Source: Agromyces tardus (GTDB lineage: Bacteria > Actinomycetota > Actinomycetes > Actinomycetales > Microbacteriaceae). From it: DNA of 51,261 nucleotides. The stretch's first letter is position 1. Every line of letters starts with the position of its first letter. The stretch covers positions 1 through 51,261 of the forward strand of contig NZ_RHHB01000020.1 in assembly GCF_003710805.1 (NCBI RefSeq), given 5' to 3'. Of this stretch, positions 34,446 through 43,114 are shown in pieces. The notes under the pieces were generated by a model, which was not told where the DNA came from, did no database searches, and saw only the letters and a program-made list of their open reading frames with translations. Position numbers and translations under genes: made by a program.

Positions 34446-34607
34446 CCGGTCGAGTAGCGGCGAGGCCGCGTATCGAGACCCCGTCACCACTGGTCTCGAT
34501 ACGGCCTGCGGCCTACTCGACCGGCGACATCATCTCGAAGCGGCCCCGGCCGGCTCGACCGGCGACATCATCTCGAAACGGCCCCGGCCGGCTCGACTGG
34601 CGACATC
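34446..34607. repeat. Palindromic repeat followed by 38-bp direct repeats
   Basis: 34446-34524 is one full TATCGAG-family unit: GGTCGAGTAG with inner stem CGGC-GAG-GCCG, then the inverted arm with GGCC-TGC-GGCC. Its right end then repeats: a 38-bp unit starting CGACCGGCGACATCATCTCG occurs at 34518-34555 and 34556-34593, with a partial third copy to 34607. It separates gabD from the putrescine oxidase gene within the same operon direction. Confidence 0.88.
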
Positions 34608-34637
34608 CGCGCGCCCGGACACGAAGGAAGCAGAACC

Positions 34638-36020
34638 ATGCAACGCATCGACACGGACGTCGTCATCGTCGGCGCCGGCGCAGCCGGCCTGACCGCCGCG
34701 ACCGAACTCGTGAAGGCCGGCCGCACGGTCGTCGTGCTCGAGGCCCGCGACCGCGTCGGCGGCCGCCTCTGGACCGACGAGATCGACGGCGCCATGCTCG
34801 AGATCGGCGGCCAGTGGGTCTCGCCCGACCAGGACGCGCTCATCGAGACCCTCGACGAGCTCGGCCTCGAGACCTACCCGCGCTACCGCGAGGGCGTGAA
34901 CGTCTACCTCGCCCCCGACGGCACCCGCCGCACCTTCGAGGGCGAGATCTTCCCCGTGCCGCCCGCGACGGAGCAGGAGATCGTCACCCTCATCGAGAAG
35001 CTCGACGCGCTCGTCGCCGAGATCGACCCCGAGCGTCCGTGGGAGCACCCCGACGCGAAGGACCTCGACGAGACCTCGTTCGCCCGCTGGCTCGAGACCC
35101 AGACCGACGACGAGGAGGCGCGCGAGAACATCGGCATGTTCATCGCGGGCGCCATGCTCACCAAGCCCGCCCACGCGTTCTCGGCGCTGCAGGCGCTGCT
35201 CATGGCGGCATCCGCCGGATCGTTCTCGAACCTCGTCGACGCCGACTTCATCCTCGACCGGCGCGTCGTCGGCGGCCTCCAACAGGTGCCGCTGCGCCTC
35301 GCCGAGCGGCTGGGCGACGAGGTCGTGCGCCTCGGCCAGCCCGTGCGCACCCTGCGCTGGAACCCGGAGCAGCCGGCCGAGGGCGTCGTCGCCGTCACCG
35401 AGGAGCTCGAGGTGCACGCGTCCGAGGTGATCCTCGCGATGCCGCCCGTGCTCTTCAGCCGCATCTCGTACGAGCCGCCGCTGCCGCGCCGCCAGCACCA
35501 GCTGCACCAGCACCTCTCGATGGGCCTCGTCATCAAGGTGCACGCCGTGTACGAGACCCCCTTCTGGCGCGACCTCGGACTCTCGGGCACGGCGTTCAGC
35601 CCCTACGAGCTCGTGCACGAGGCCTACGACAACACCAACTTCGACGACCCGCGGGGCACCCTCGTGGGCTTCGTCGCCGACGAGGCCGCCGACGGCGTCT
35701 TCCAGCTCCCGGCGGAGGAGCGCAAGGCGCGCATCCTCGAGTCGATGTCGCACTACTACGGCGAGCAGGCCAAGCACCCGGTCGTCTACTACGAGAGCGA
35801 CTGGGGCTCCGAGGAGTGGACGCGCGGCGCTTACGCCGCGAGCTTCGACATGGGCGGCCTCGCCCGCTACGGCGCCGACCTGCGCACGCCCGTCGGGCCG
35901 ATCCACTTCGCGTGCAGCGACATGGCGGGCAAGGGCTACCAGCACGTCGACGGCGCCGTGCGCATGGGCCGGGAGGTCGCCGCGCAGATCCTGGAGGGCG
36001 CGCGGGCGGGCGCACGATGA
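34638..36020 (+). CDS. puo: Putrescine oxidase / flavin monoamine oxidase
   Basis: 460-residue FAD amine oxidase. The dinucleotide-binding motif VVIVGAGAAGLTAA (8-21) and EARDRVGGRLWT (35-46) begin the FAD domain, and FACSDMAGKGYQHVDGAVRM near the C-terminus is the FAD-covering segment. Overall resemblance is to actinobacterial putrescine oxidases, which convert putrescine to 4-aminobutanal, ammonia and hydrogen peroxide. Operon neighbours gabT and gabD process the resulting four-carbon intermediate. Ribosome site AAGGAAG precedes the ATG. Other monoamines are possible substrates. Confidence 0.87.
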   Translation: MQRIDTDVVIVGAGAAGLTAATELVKAGRTVVVLEARDRVGGRLWTDEIDGAMLEIGGQWVSPDQDALIETLDELGLETYPRYREGVNVYLAPDGTRRTFEGEIFPVPPATEQEIVTLIEKLDALVAEIDPERPWEHPDAKDLDETSFARWLETQTDDEEARENIGMFIAGAMLTKPAHAFSALQALLMAASAGSFSNLVDADFILDRRVVGGLQQVPLRLAERLGDEVVRLGQPVRTLRWNPEQPAEGVVAVTEELEVHASEVILAMPPVLFSRISYEPPLPRRQHQLHQHLSMGLVIKVHAVYETPFWRDLGLSGTAFSPYELVHEAYDNTNFDDPRGTLVGFVADEAADGVFQLPAEERKARILESMSHYYGEQAKHPVVYYESDWGSEEWTRGAYAASFDMGGLARYGADLRTPVGPIHFACSDMAGKGYQHVDGAVRMGREVAAQILEGARAGAR

Positions 36021-36904
36021 GCGAGCTCCGGATCGTCGTCGGCTACACCGCCAACGAGGCCGGCGCCGATGCGCTCGCGCTCGCGAACCGCATCGCGACC
36101 GCGGCCGAGGGCGCCCTCGAGGTCGTCATGGTGCTGCCCTCCGAGGCGCACAACAGCCGCGTGCCGGTCGACTCCGGGTACATCCGGTACCTGCGCGAGC
36201 AGTCGCGCGAGTGGCTCACCGAGGCATCCACCCACCTCGGCGCGGATGTCGCATCGAAGCTGCACATCCGGTACGCGGAGTCCTACGCCGAGGGGCTCAT
36301 CGACGCCGCGCACGAGTTCGACTCGCAGCTCATCGTGGTGGGCGCCGCCGGGGGAGGCCTGCCCCGCCGTCCGCGCGTGGGCTCGGTCGCGAACGAGCTC
36401 CTGCACTCCTCCGACGTGCCCGTCGCGCTCGCTCCCGCGGGCTCCCGCGAGATCCCGGCGAGCCAGGGCGTGACGCGCATCACCGCGTGCGTCGGCACCC
36501 GGCCCGGCGCCGACGTGCAGCTCGAGGCGGCCACGCTGCTCGCTCGTGTGACGCACGCGCCGCTGCGCCTCGTGTCGCTCGTGCCCATCGACCTGCCCGC
36601 GGGCCTCGACGAGCACCTCGCCGAGCTCACGAGCGCGACCCACGCGGAGTCCGTGCTCGCGGAGGCGCACCGGGCGCTGCCCGAGGGCGTCGAGGCATCC
36701 GTCGAGACCGCGACCGGCTCGACCATCGAGGACGCCGTGCAGGCCCTCGACTGGCACCGGGGCGAGCTCGTGCTCGTCGGCTCGAGCCGCCTCGCGGCCC
36801 CGAGGCGCCTGTTCCTCGGCTCGACCGCGGCGAAGATGCTGCGCGAGCTCCCGGTGCCCATGATCGTGGTGCCCCGCACCACCCACGGAACGGCTTCGAA
36901 ATGA
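36017..36904 (+). CDS. Two-domain universal stress protein
   Basis: 295 residues made of two UspA domains (about 3-140 and 152-290). The first has VGYTANEAGADALALA and VVGAAGGGLPRRPRVGSVANELL; the second has a GSSRLAAPRRLFLGSTAAKML segment, which follows the ATP-binding G-x2-G-x9-G(S/T) pattern. Start and stop codons overlap both neighbours (ATGA on each side), so it is translated with the oxidase and permease. It may buffer the hydrogen peroxide stress of amine oxidation or sense energy state; this is inference from position. Confidence 0.85.
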   Translation: MSELRIVVGYTANEAGADALALANRIATAAEGALEVVMVLPSEAHNSRVPVDSGYIRYLREQSREWLTEASTHLGADVASKLHIRYAESYAEGLIDAAHEFDSQLIVVGAAGGGLPRRPRVGSVANELLHSSDVPVALAPAGSREIPASQGVTRITACVGTRPGADVQLEAATLLARVTHAPLRLVSLVPIDLPAGLDEHLAELTSATHAESVLAEAHRALPEGVEASVETATGSTIEDAVQALDWHRGELVLVGSSRLAAPRRLFLGSTAAKMLRELPVPMIVVPRTTHGTASK

Positions 36905-38448
36905 CACGACCCCAGTCCAACGCACCGCTGACCGAGGCGACTGCGGCCGTCGACGCGCCCGAGGGCGGCCTGTCGCGCAAGGGCCTCTCGGCGGGTTCGG
37001 TCGGCCTCATCGGCGCGATCGTCATCGGCATCTCGTGCATCGCCCCGGCGTACACGCTCACCGCGGCGCTCGGCCCGACCGTCTCGGCGGTCGGCGTGCA
37101 GGTGCCGGCGATCATCCTCGTCGGGTTCATCCCGATGCTGCTCGTCGCGTTCGGCTACCGCGAGCTCAACAAGCGCATGCCCGACTCGGGCACGTCGTTC
37201 ACGTGGGCCACGCGCGCGTTCGGCCCGTGGATCGGGTGGATGGCGGGCTGGGGGCTCGTCGCGGCGACGATCCTCGTGCTCTCGAACCTCGCCGGCATCG
37301 CCGTCGACTTCCTGTTCCTGCTCATCTCGCAGCTCGCGGGGAATCCCGAGATCGCCGACATCGCCGCGAACCCGTTCGTGAACGTCGTCGTGTGCCTCCT
37401 GTTCATGCTCGGCGCGACGCTGATCTCGTACCGCGACATGAAGACGACGCAGAAGCTGCAGTACTGGCTCGTGGGCTTCCAGGTCGCCGTGCTGCTGCTC
37501 TTCTCGATCGCCGCGCTCGTCGAGGTCGCGAACGGCAACGCCTTCGACGCCACCGCGATCGACCTCTCGTGGTTCAACCCCTTCGCGGTCGAGTCGTTCT
37601 CGTCGTTCGCCGCCGGCCTGTCGCTGTCGATCTTCATCTTCTGGGGCTGGGACGTCACGCTCACGATGAACGAGGAGACCCGCGGCTCCGAGAAGACCCC
37701 CGGCCGGGCTGCCACGATCACGGTCGTCGTCATCGTGGTGCTCTACCTGCTCATCGCGGTCTCGCTCATCGCCTACGCGGGCGTGGGCGGCGGCGAGTTC
37801 GGGCTGGGCAACCCCGACATCCAGGACAACGTGTTCTTCCACCTCGCCGGCCCCATCCTCGGGCCGCTCGCGGTGCTCGTGTCGATCGCGGTGCTCACGA
37901 GCTCGGCGTCCTCGCTGCAGTCCACGTTCGTGTCGCCCGCGCGCACGCTGCTCGCGATGGGCCACTACGGCGCGCTGCCCGAGCAGTTCGCGCGGGTCAG
38001 CCCACGGTTCTTCACGCCCGGGTACGCGACGATCGTGTCGGCCGTCGTGGCATCCGTCTTCTACGCGGTCATGCGCTTCGTGAGCGAGAACGTGCTCTGG
38101 GACACCATCACCGCGCTCGGCATGATGATCTGCTTCTACTACGGCATCACGGCGTTCGCGGCCGTGTGGTTCTTCCGCAGGGTGTGGTTCCGTTCGGTGC
38201 GGAACTTCGTGTTCACCCTGCTGTCGCCGCTCGTCGGCGGCGTGATCCTCGGCGTGCTGTTCTTCACGACGCTCATCGACAGCATGGACCCCGAGTACGG
38301 CAGCGGGTCGCACGTCTTCGGGCTGGGCCTCGTGTTCGTGCTCGGCATGGTCGTGCTGCTCACGGGCGTGGCGATCATGATCTGGCAGGCGATCAGGCGG
38401 CCGGCGTTCTTCCGCGGCGAGATGCTCTCGCGCGCGTCCGCCGAGTAG
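36901..38448 (+). CDS. APC-family amino acid/polyamine permease
   Basis: 515-residue transporter with about 12 transmembrane helices. The first helix region GSVGLIGAIVIGISCIAPAYTLTAA carries the unwound GxxxxxGxG-like substrate loop of the APC superfamily, and helix 6 (FIFWGWDVTLTMNEETRGSEK) is also typical. It is coupled to the USP gene and ends the operon, so it is the probable importer of putrescine, GABA or a related amine. A strong terminator follows 22 bp downstream. Confidence 0.9.
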   Translation: MTRPQSNAPLTEATAAVDAPEGGLSRKGLSAGSVGLIGAIVIGISCIAPAYTLTAALGPTVSAVGVQVPAIILVGFIPMLLVAFGYRELNKRMPDSGTSFTWATRAFGPWIGWMAGWGLVAATILVLSNLAGIAVDFLFLLISQLAGNPEIADIAANPFVNVVVCLLFMLGATLISYRDMKTTQKLQYWLVGFQVAVLLLFSIAALVEVANGNAFDATAIDLSWFNPFAVESFSSFAAGLSLSIFIFWGWDVTLTMNEETRGSEKTPGRAATITVVVIVVLYLLIAVSLIAYAGVGGGEFGLGNPDIQDNVFFHLAGPILGPLAVLVSIAVLTSSASSLQSTFVSPARTLLAMGHYGALPEQFARVSPRFFTPGYATIVSAVVASVFYAVMRFVSENVLWDTITALGMMICFYYGITAFAAVWFFRRVWFRSVRNFVFTLLSPLVGGVILGVLFFTTLIDSMDPEYGSGSHVFGLGLVFVLGMVVLLTGVAIMIWQAIRRPAFFRGEMLSRASAE

Positions 38449-38470
38449 TCGCGCCCGCCGCACAGGCCGG

Positions 38471-38502
38471 AACCGCCCCGCTTCGACACGAGCGGGGCGG
38501 TT
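38471..38502 (+). terminator. Strong intrinsic terminator of the putrescine operon
   Basis: AACCGCCCCGCT (38471-38482) pairs perfectly with AGCGGGGCGGTT (38491-38502) around an 8-base loop and is followed by T's; the best terminator in the window. Confidence 0.9.
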
Positions 38503-38586
38503 TCGCATTCGGGCGGATGCCGCGGGGCCGGCGGCGTGCGGAAGTGCGGGCGGATGCAGCGCGGCGGGCGCACGCGGGCCGCTGTC

Positions 38587-38592
38587 TAGACT
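38587..38592 (+). promoter_or_regulatory. -10 box (TAGACT) of the leaderless lacI-type gene
   Basis: TAGACT ends 6 bases before the GTG at 38599, with no ribosome site. Confidence 0.55.
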
Positions 38593-38598
38593 GACGGC

Positions 38599-39624
38599 GT
38601 GGACTCACCGACCCCCGCCGTCACCCTGCAGGACGTCGCGGACGCGGCGGGGGTCTCACGGGCCACCGCCTCGCTCTCCCTTCGCGGCAAGGGCCGGTTC
38701 TCGGCCGAGACCCGGCAGCGCATCGAGGACGCCGCGCGCGACCTCGGCTACGTCGTGAACGTCACTGCGCGAAACCTCCGCACCGCCCGCTCGGGCGCGG
38801 TGGGGCTGTACGTGCCCGATCACACCCTGAGCTTCCGCTACTACATGGATGTCGCCTTCGGGGCCGTCGAGCGGGCGGCGGAGTCCGACCTGCTCGTCAC
38901 GCTCATGCCCACGGCGTTCCGGGGCCGGTCGGCGATCACCGAGCAACTCGACGGCTTCATCGTGGTGGATCCCGTCGACGGGGACCCCGTGGTGGAGCGG
39001 CTCCTCACGGGCCGCCGTCCGGTGGTGAGCGGGGAGCACGTGCCGGCGGGCCTCCCCGCGCCGTGGGCGACGGCGTACGGCGATCACGTCGCCGGGATGC
39101 GCATGCTGCTCGACCACCTGTGGGAGCGGGGGGCCCGGCGCCCGGCGTGCATGCTCCCCGATCCCTCGATGGCGTGGGGTCGCGAGATGGCCGAGGGGTA
39201 TGCCGCCTGGTGCGCCGAGAAGGGGGTCTCGGAGCAGCGCGTGCTGGGCTGGTTCGACACCACGATGGACCGCGTGCGCAGTTCCTTCCAGGAGCTGCTG
39301 GCGCGCGACGACCGGCCCGACTCGATCGTCTCCGCGCCCGAGGGCATGGCGCTCATCGCGGTCGAGGCGATCCGGGCGGCCGGGCTGGTCGTGGGTCGCG
39401 ACGTGCTCGTGGCCAGCTACGTCGACAGCGACGCCCTCGCCGTCACCGATCCGCCGGTCACCTCGCTCGACCTGGGGGCGCGGCAGATGGGGCGGCAGAC
39501 GATGGACCTGCTCGCCGATGCCCTCGAGGGGCGCGTCGAACGTCGCGGATCGGCGGTCGAGGTGCCGATCTCGCTCGTCGTGCGCGCATCGACGGCCGGG
39601 ATCCGAACTGAAACGGAGGAATGA
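38599..39624 (+). CDS. LacI-family transcriptional regulator
   Basis: 341 residues. The N-terminal helix-turn-helix and hinge (TLQDVADAAGVSRATASLSL at 8-27, then GYVVN) are textbook LacI; the remainder (about 60-335) is a periplasmic-binding-protein-like sensor domain ending in MGRQTMDLLADALEG. LacI proteins usually sense sugars or purine-like ligands and repress adjacent genes. Downstream are three operator-like motifs and a permease-amidohydrolase operon on the same strand, the expected target. GTG start, leaderless. Confidence 0.92.
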   Translation: MDSPTPAVTLQDVADAAGVSRATASLSLRGKGRFSAETRQRIEDAARDLGYVVNVTARNLRTARSGAVGLYVPDHTLSFRYYMDVAFGAVERAAESDLLVTLMPTAFRGRSAITEQLDGFIVVDPVDGDPVVERLLTGRRPVVSGEHVPAGLPAPWATAYGDHVAGMRMLLDHLWERGARRPACMLPDPSMAWGREMAEGYAAWCAEKGVSEQRVLGWFDTTMDRVRSSFQELLARDDRPDSIVSAPEGMALIAVEAIRAAGLVVGRDVLVASYVDSDALAVTDPPVTSLDLGARQMGRQTMDLLADALEGRVERRGSAVEVPISLVVRASTAGIRTETEE

Positions 39625-39639
39625 CTGCGGAATTCGCGG

Positions 39640-39706
39640 TGCATAATCGGTTGTGCAAGCGGAATCCATGGTGCACAATCGATTAACTTCACGAAATCGA
39701 TCGATT
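39640..39706. promoter_or_regulatory. Three operator-like motifs centred on AATCGATT/AATCGGTT
   Basis: Site 1 (39640-39657, TGCATAATCGGTTGTGCA) is an imperfect palindrome with TGCA at both ends and a central CG, as LacI-family operators have. Site 2 (39672-39689) begins TGCACAATCGATTAAC and shares one arm and the core. Site 3 is the perfect 12-bp palindrome AATCGATCGATT (39695-39706). Sites 1 and 2 are 32 bp apart, about three turns. The region is clearly more AT-rich than the surrounding DNA and lies between the LacI gene and the permease. Confidence 0.7.
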
Positions 39707-39807
39707 CTCGTGACGCGCTCGAAACGTCCCGCGCCGACCATGGCTCCTGACCGCAACCCCCGAGCCGTCCGGATCGACCGTGACGTCTCGAGCAAAGGAG
39801 CCGAGCA

Positions 39808-41343
39808 ATGACCCTCATCGACAGGGAGCCGAACGAACCCGTGAGTGCTGAGCCCGGAGGCGCGCAGCCCGGCGGCGGGCAGCCGGGAGGCGTGCAGCCC
39901 GGACGCGCGCCGGCCCCGGCGGGCCTGCGCCGCAACGCGCTCGGCACCGGCGGCATCGTCTTCATGGTGATCTCGGCGGCGGCCCCGCTCACGATCATCG
40001 CCGGCGTCGCACCGCTGGCCATCCTCGTCGGCGGCGTCTCGGCTCCGCTGGCCTACACGGTCGCCGGCATCATCCTGGGCATCTTCGCGATCGCGTTCAT
40101 GGCGCTCACCCGCCACGTGCGCTCGCTCGGCGGGTTCTACACCTACATCACCGCGGCCCTCGGCAAGGCCGTCGGCCTCGGGTCCTCGCTCGTCGCCCTC
40201 GTCTCCTACAACGCGCTGCAGATCGGCCTCTACGGCCTCATGGGCGCACAAGGGCAGGCCCTGCTCGCGAACGAGTTCGGCATCGACGTGCCGTGGTGGG
40301 CGATCGCGTTCGTGGGCATCGCCGCGGTGTTCCTCGTCGCCTGGCGCGGCATCGACGTCGGCGCCAAGGTGCTCGGCGTGCTGCTCACGCTCGAGGCGCT
40401 GATCCTCGTCGTGCTCGCGGTCGTCATCCTCGCCCAGGGCGGGGCCGCGGGCATCACGTTCGGCTCGTTCGACCCGGCCAACCTCCTCAACCCCGGCATG
40501 TTCGCGATCCTCGGCGTCGGCTTCGCCGCCTTCATGGGCTTCGAGTCGACGGCCCTGTACCGCGAGGAGGCGCGCGACGCCGACCGCACGATCCCGCGGG
40601 CGACCTACATCTCCGTGATCTTCATGGCGGTCTTCTACGGATTCATCGTCTGGGCGCTCATCATCGGCCTCGGCGAATCCGATGCGGTGCAGGCCGCGGC
40701 CGAGAACACGGCGGGGCTCGTGTTCGCCGAGGCGGGCCACTACCTCGGCGCCTGGGCGGAGCTCGTCATGTACCTGCTGATCATCACGAGCGTGTACGCC
40801 TCGCAGCTCGCGTTCCACAACGCGATCAACCGCTACACCTTCTCGCTCGCCCGTGACGGCGTGCTCCCGAAGGCCCTGCACCGCACCGACCCGAAGACCG
40901 GATCGCCCGTGGCATCCGGCGTGCTGCAGACCGTGCTCGCCGTGGTCGTCGTCGGCATCTTCGCGGTGCTCGGACTCGACCCCTACCTGCAGCTCCTGTT
41001 GTGGGTGAACAGCCCCGGCGTGATCGGCATCATCGTGCTCCAGATCCTCACGTGCCTCGCCGTGGTCGTCTACTTCGTGAAGCACCGGCACCTGGAACGC
41101 CGGTGGTACGTACTGCCCGCGGCGATCGTCGCCGGCCTGCTGCAGACGGGCGTGCTCTGCATCCTGTGCGCCTCCTACGACCTGCTCACCGCAGCGGGCC
41201 CCGTGATCAACGCGATCCTGATCGGCATCACCCCGGTCACGTTCGCCGTCGGCGTCGTGCTCGCCCTGGTGTGGCGGCGCACCCGCCCCGACGTGTACGC
41301 GCGGATCGGCGGCGGCTCCGGCAGCGAGGAGGTGGCCGCGTGA
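39808..41343 (+). CDS. APC-family permease
   Basis: 511-residue transporter with about 12 helices. After a Gly/Pro/Gln-rich N-terminus (about 10-35, repeated GGxQPG units), helix 1 FMVISAAAPLTIIAGVAPLAIL and helix 6 FAAFMGFESTALYREEARDADR fit the APC superfamily, in which those helices form the substrate site. AAAGGAG precedes the ATG. Its stop overlaps the amidohydrolase GTG, so transporter and enzyme are made together, presumably for import and hydrolysis of the same compound. Confidence 0.9.
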   Translation: MTLIDREPNEPVSAEPGGAQPGGGQPGGVQPGRAPAPAGLRRNALGTGGIVFMVISAAAPLTIIAGVAPLAILVGGVSAPLAYTVAGIILGIFAIAFMALTRHVRSLGGFYTYITAALGKAVGLGSSLVALVSYNALQIGLYGLMGAQGQALLANEFGIDVPWWAIAFVGIAAVFLVAWRGIDVGAKVLGVLLTLEALILVVLAVVILAQGGAAGITFGSFDPANLLNPGMFAILGVGFAAFMGFESTALYREEARDADRTIPRATYISVIFMAVFYGFIVWALIIGLGESDAVQAAAENTAGLVFAEAGHYLGAWAELVMYLLIITSVYASQLAFHNAINRYTFSLARDGVLPKALHRTDPKTGSPVASGVLQTVLAVVVVGIFAVLGLDPYLQLLLWVNSPGVIGIIVLQILTCLAVVVYFVKHRHLERRWYVLPAAIVAGLLQTGVLCILCASYDLLTAAGPVINAILIGITPVTFAVGVVLALVWRRTRPDVYARIGGGSGSEEVAA

Positions 41344-42977
41344 GCGAGCGCACCGAACTCGTCGTCCGCGCGGGCGCGGTCATCACCCCCGACGTGCTCG
41401 CCGGCCGCGTGCCCGCCGAGCCCGGCTTCATCGCGATGCGCGACGGCGTCATCGTCGCGGTGGGCGCCGCCGACGCGGCCGATGCGTGGGCGGATGCCGC
41501 CGACCGAGTCGTCGACGTCGCGGGCGGCACGGTCACGGCGGGCATCGTGGATGCCCACATCCACCCCATCATGGGCCTGCAGATGACCCGCGGCGTCGAC
41601 CTCTCCGGCATCCGCGAGTGGGACGCCGTACGTGCGGCGCTCGCAGCGTGGGTCGGCGAGACCGACGAGCCCTGGATCTTCGGTTGGGGCCTCGACCCCA
41701 TCGTCTTCGGCGCGGCCGAGCCGTCGTTCGCGCTCTTCGACGGCATCGGCGACGGGCGACCGGCCTATGTGACCATGTTCGACGGTCACTCGGCGCTCGC
41801 CTCCCGCGAGGCGATCGGCATCGCGGGTGTCACCGGCGACGAGACCTTCGCCGATGCCTCGTCGGTGGCGGTCGACCCCGACGGACGTCCCACCGGCCTG
41901 CTCCTCGAGATCAGCGCCCAGTCCCTCGTCTGGCCGCACCTGCCCGAGCAGACCTTCGAGGAGCGCGTCGAGGCGCTCGGGGCTGTGTTCCGCGGCATGG
42001 CCGAGGTCGGGATCACCTCGGGCCAGATGCTCGATCTCTCGGCGCCCGACTCCTTCGAGCTCCTCGAGGAGCTCGAGCGGCGGGGCGAGCTGCCGATCCG
42101 GCTGCGCATCTCGCCGTGGGTCATGCCCGGGTTCGCCGAAGGCGACCTCGAGCGCTTCGCGGCGCTGCAGGGCCGGGCCGGCCGCCGCTGGCACGTCACG
42201 GGCATCAAGCTCATGATCGACGGCACGATCGACAACGGCACCGCGTGGCTCTACGAGCCCGACACCCGCGGGGAGTCGACCGAGTCGCTCTGGCTCGACG
42301 AGGCGCAGTACGCCGAGGCGGTCGCGTTCTTCCACGGCCGCGGCATCCCGACGACCACCCACGCGATCGGCGACCGGGGCATCGGCTTCGTCGCCGAGAC
42401 CCTCGCCGCGCAGGCGCCCAACGGCACGGTGCACCGCATCGAGCACATCGAGACGCTGCCCGATCACGTGCTCGAGCTCATGGTGCGTGCGGGAGTGGCC
42501 GCGAGCATGCAGCCGACCCACTGCACCCTCTACAGCCGCGCCGACCACACCGACAACTGGTCGCAGCGCCTCGGCGACGAGCGGGCGGATCGCGCCTGGC
42601 GCATCGGCGACCTGCGGGCGCGCGGCGTGATCGTCGCGCTCGGCTCCGACTGGCCGATCGCCCCGTACGACCCGCGCGCCACGCTCGCGTCCGCGACGCT
42701 GCGCCGCCCCGCGGGGCGTCCCGACCTCGAGCCGGTGCAACCGTCGCAGGCCCTCTCCCGGGCCGCGGCCCTCGAGGGCCACACGAGCGAGTGGTGGCGG
42801 TCGGTCGGCGAGCAGGGCGGCACGATCGAGGTGGGCATGCCCGCCGACCTCACCGTGTTCGCCGACGACCCGCTCACGACCGATCCCGACGCGTTCGCGA
42901 CGTCGCCGGTGCTGCTGACGGTGGTCGACGGCGCAGTCGTCGTGGACCCGGCCGACGTGCTGGCGCCGCGGGGCTGA
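41340..42977 (+). CDS. YtcJ-type amidohydrolase
   Basis: 545-residue metal-dependent hydrolase of the amidohydrolase superfamily (YtcJ/Amidohydro_3). The first metal motif is DAHIHP (D71, H73, H75); MFDGHSALAS, GIKLMIDGTIDNGTAWL, THAIGDRGIGFV, HRIEHIETL and GSDWPIAPYDP, each carrying expected metal or substrate residues, follow in order. These enzymes hydrolyse formamides or cyclic amides. Coupled to an APC permease under a LacI regulator, so it probably degrades an imported amide-bearing compound. A GC-rich hairpin follows the stop. Confidence 0.9.
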   Translation: MSERTELVVRAGAVITPDVLAGRVPAEPGFIAMRDGVIVAVGAADAADAWADAADRVVDVAGGTVTAGIVDAHIHPIMGLQMTRGVDLSGIREWDAVRAALAAWVGETDEPWIFGWGLDPIVFGAAEPSFALFDGIGDGRPAYVTMFDGHSALASREAIGIAGVTGDETFADASSVAVDPDGRPTGLLLEISAQSLVWPHLPEQTFEERVEALGAVFRGMAEVGITSGQMLDLSAPDSFELLEELERRGELPIRLRISPWVMPGFAEGDLERFAALQGRAGRRWHVTGIKLMIDGTIDNGTAWLYEPDTRGESTESLWLDEAQYAEAVAFFHGRGIPTTTHAIGDRGIGFVAETLAAQAPNGTVHRIEHIETLPDHVLELMVRAGVAASMQPTHCTLYSRADHTDNWSQRLGDERADRAWRIGDLRARGVIVALGSDWPIAPYDPRATLASATLRRPAGRPDLEPVQPSQALSRAAALEGHTSEWWRSVGEQGGTIEVGMPADLTVFADDPLTTDPDAFATSPVLLTVVDGAVVVDPADVLAPRG

Positions 42978-42984
42978 CCGTCGA

Positions 42985-43015
42985 GGGCGCGGCGCCGGTC
43001 GGCGGCGTCGCGCCC
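42985..43015. terminator. GC-rich hairpin terminator
   Basis: GGGCGCG (42985-42991) pairs with CGCGCCC (43009-43015), with further inner pairing (GCGCCG...CGGCGGC). It lies 8 bp after the amidohydrolase stop and between convergent gene ends. Confidence 0.5.
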
Positions 43016-43046
43016 CGGCTCGGCCCGAGGGCGTCGCGCCCGCGTC

Positions 43047-43114
43047 TCAGGCCGTCGCGCGTCTCAGGCCGTCGCGCGTCTCAGGCTGCCGCGCGTCTCA
43101 GGCCGTGGCGAGCC
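43047..43114. repeat. Four 17-bp tandem repeats at the end of the tetR gene
   Basis: The unit TCAGGCCGTCGCGCGTC starts at 43047, 43064, 43081 and 43098 with one or two substitutions. The tetR-type gene's own stop (TGA on the minus strand) is part of the last copy. Because 17 is not a multiple of three, successive TGA triplets fall in different frames, closing all three frames downstream. Confidence 0.9.

Noticed and set aside
34446..34607. Insertion-sequence end or mobile-element remnant
   Set aside because: No transposase fragment or target duplication; the sequence belongs to the dispersed palindromic repeat family.
39640..39657. TGCA-N10-TGCA as a CRP/FNR-type site
   Set aside because: No CRP-like gene nearby and the central CG core fits LacI operators better.
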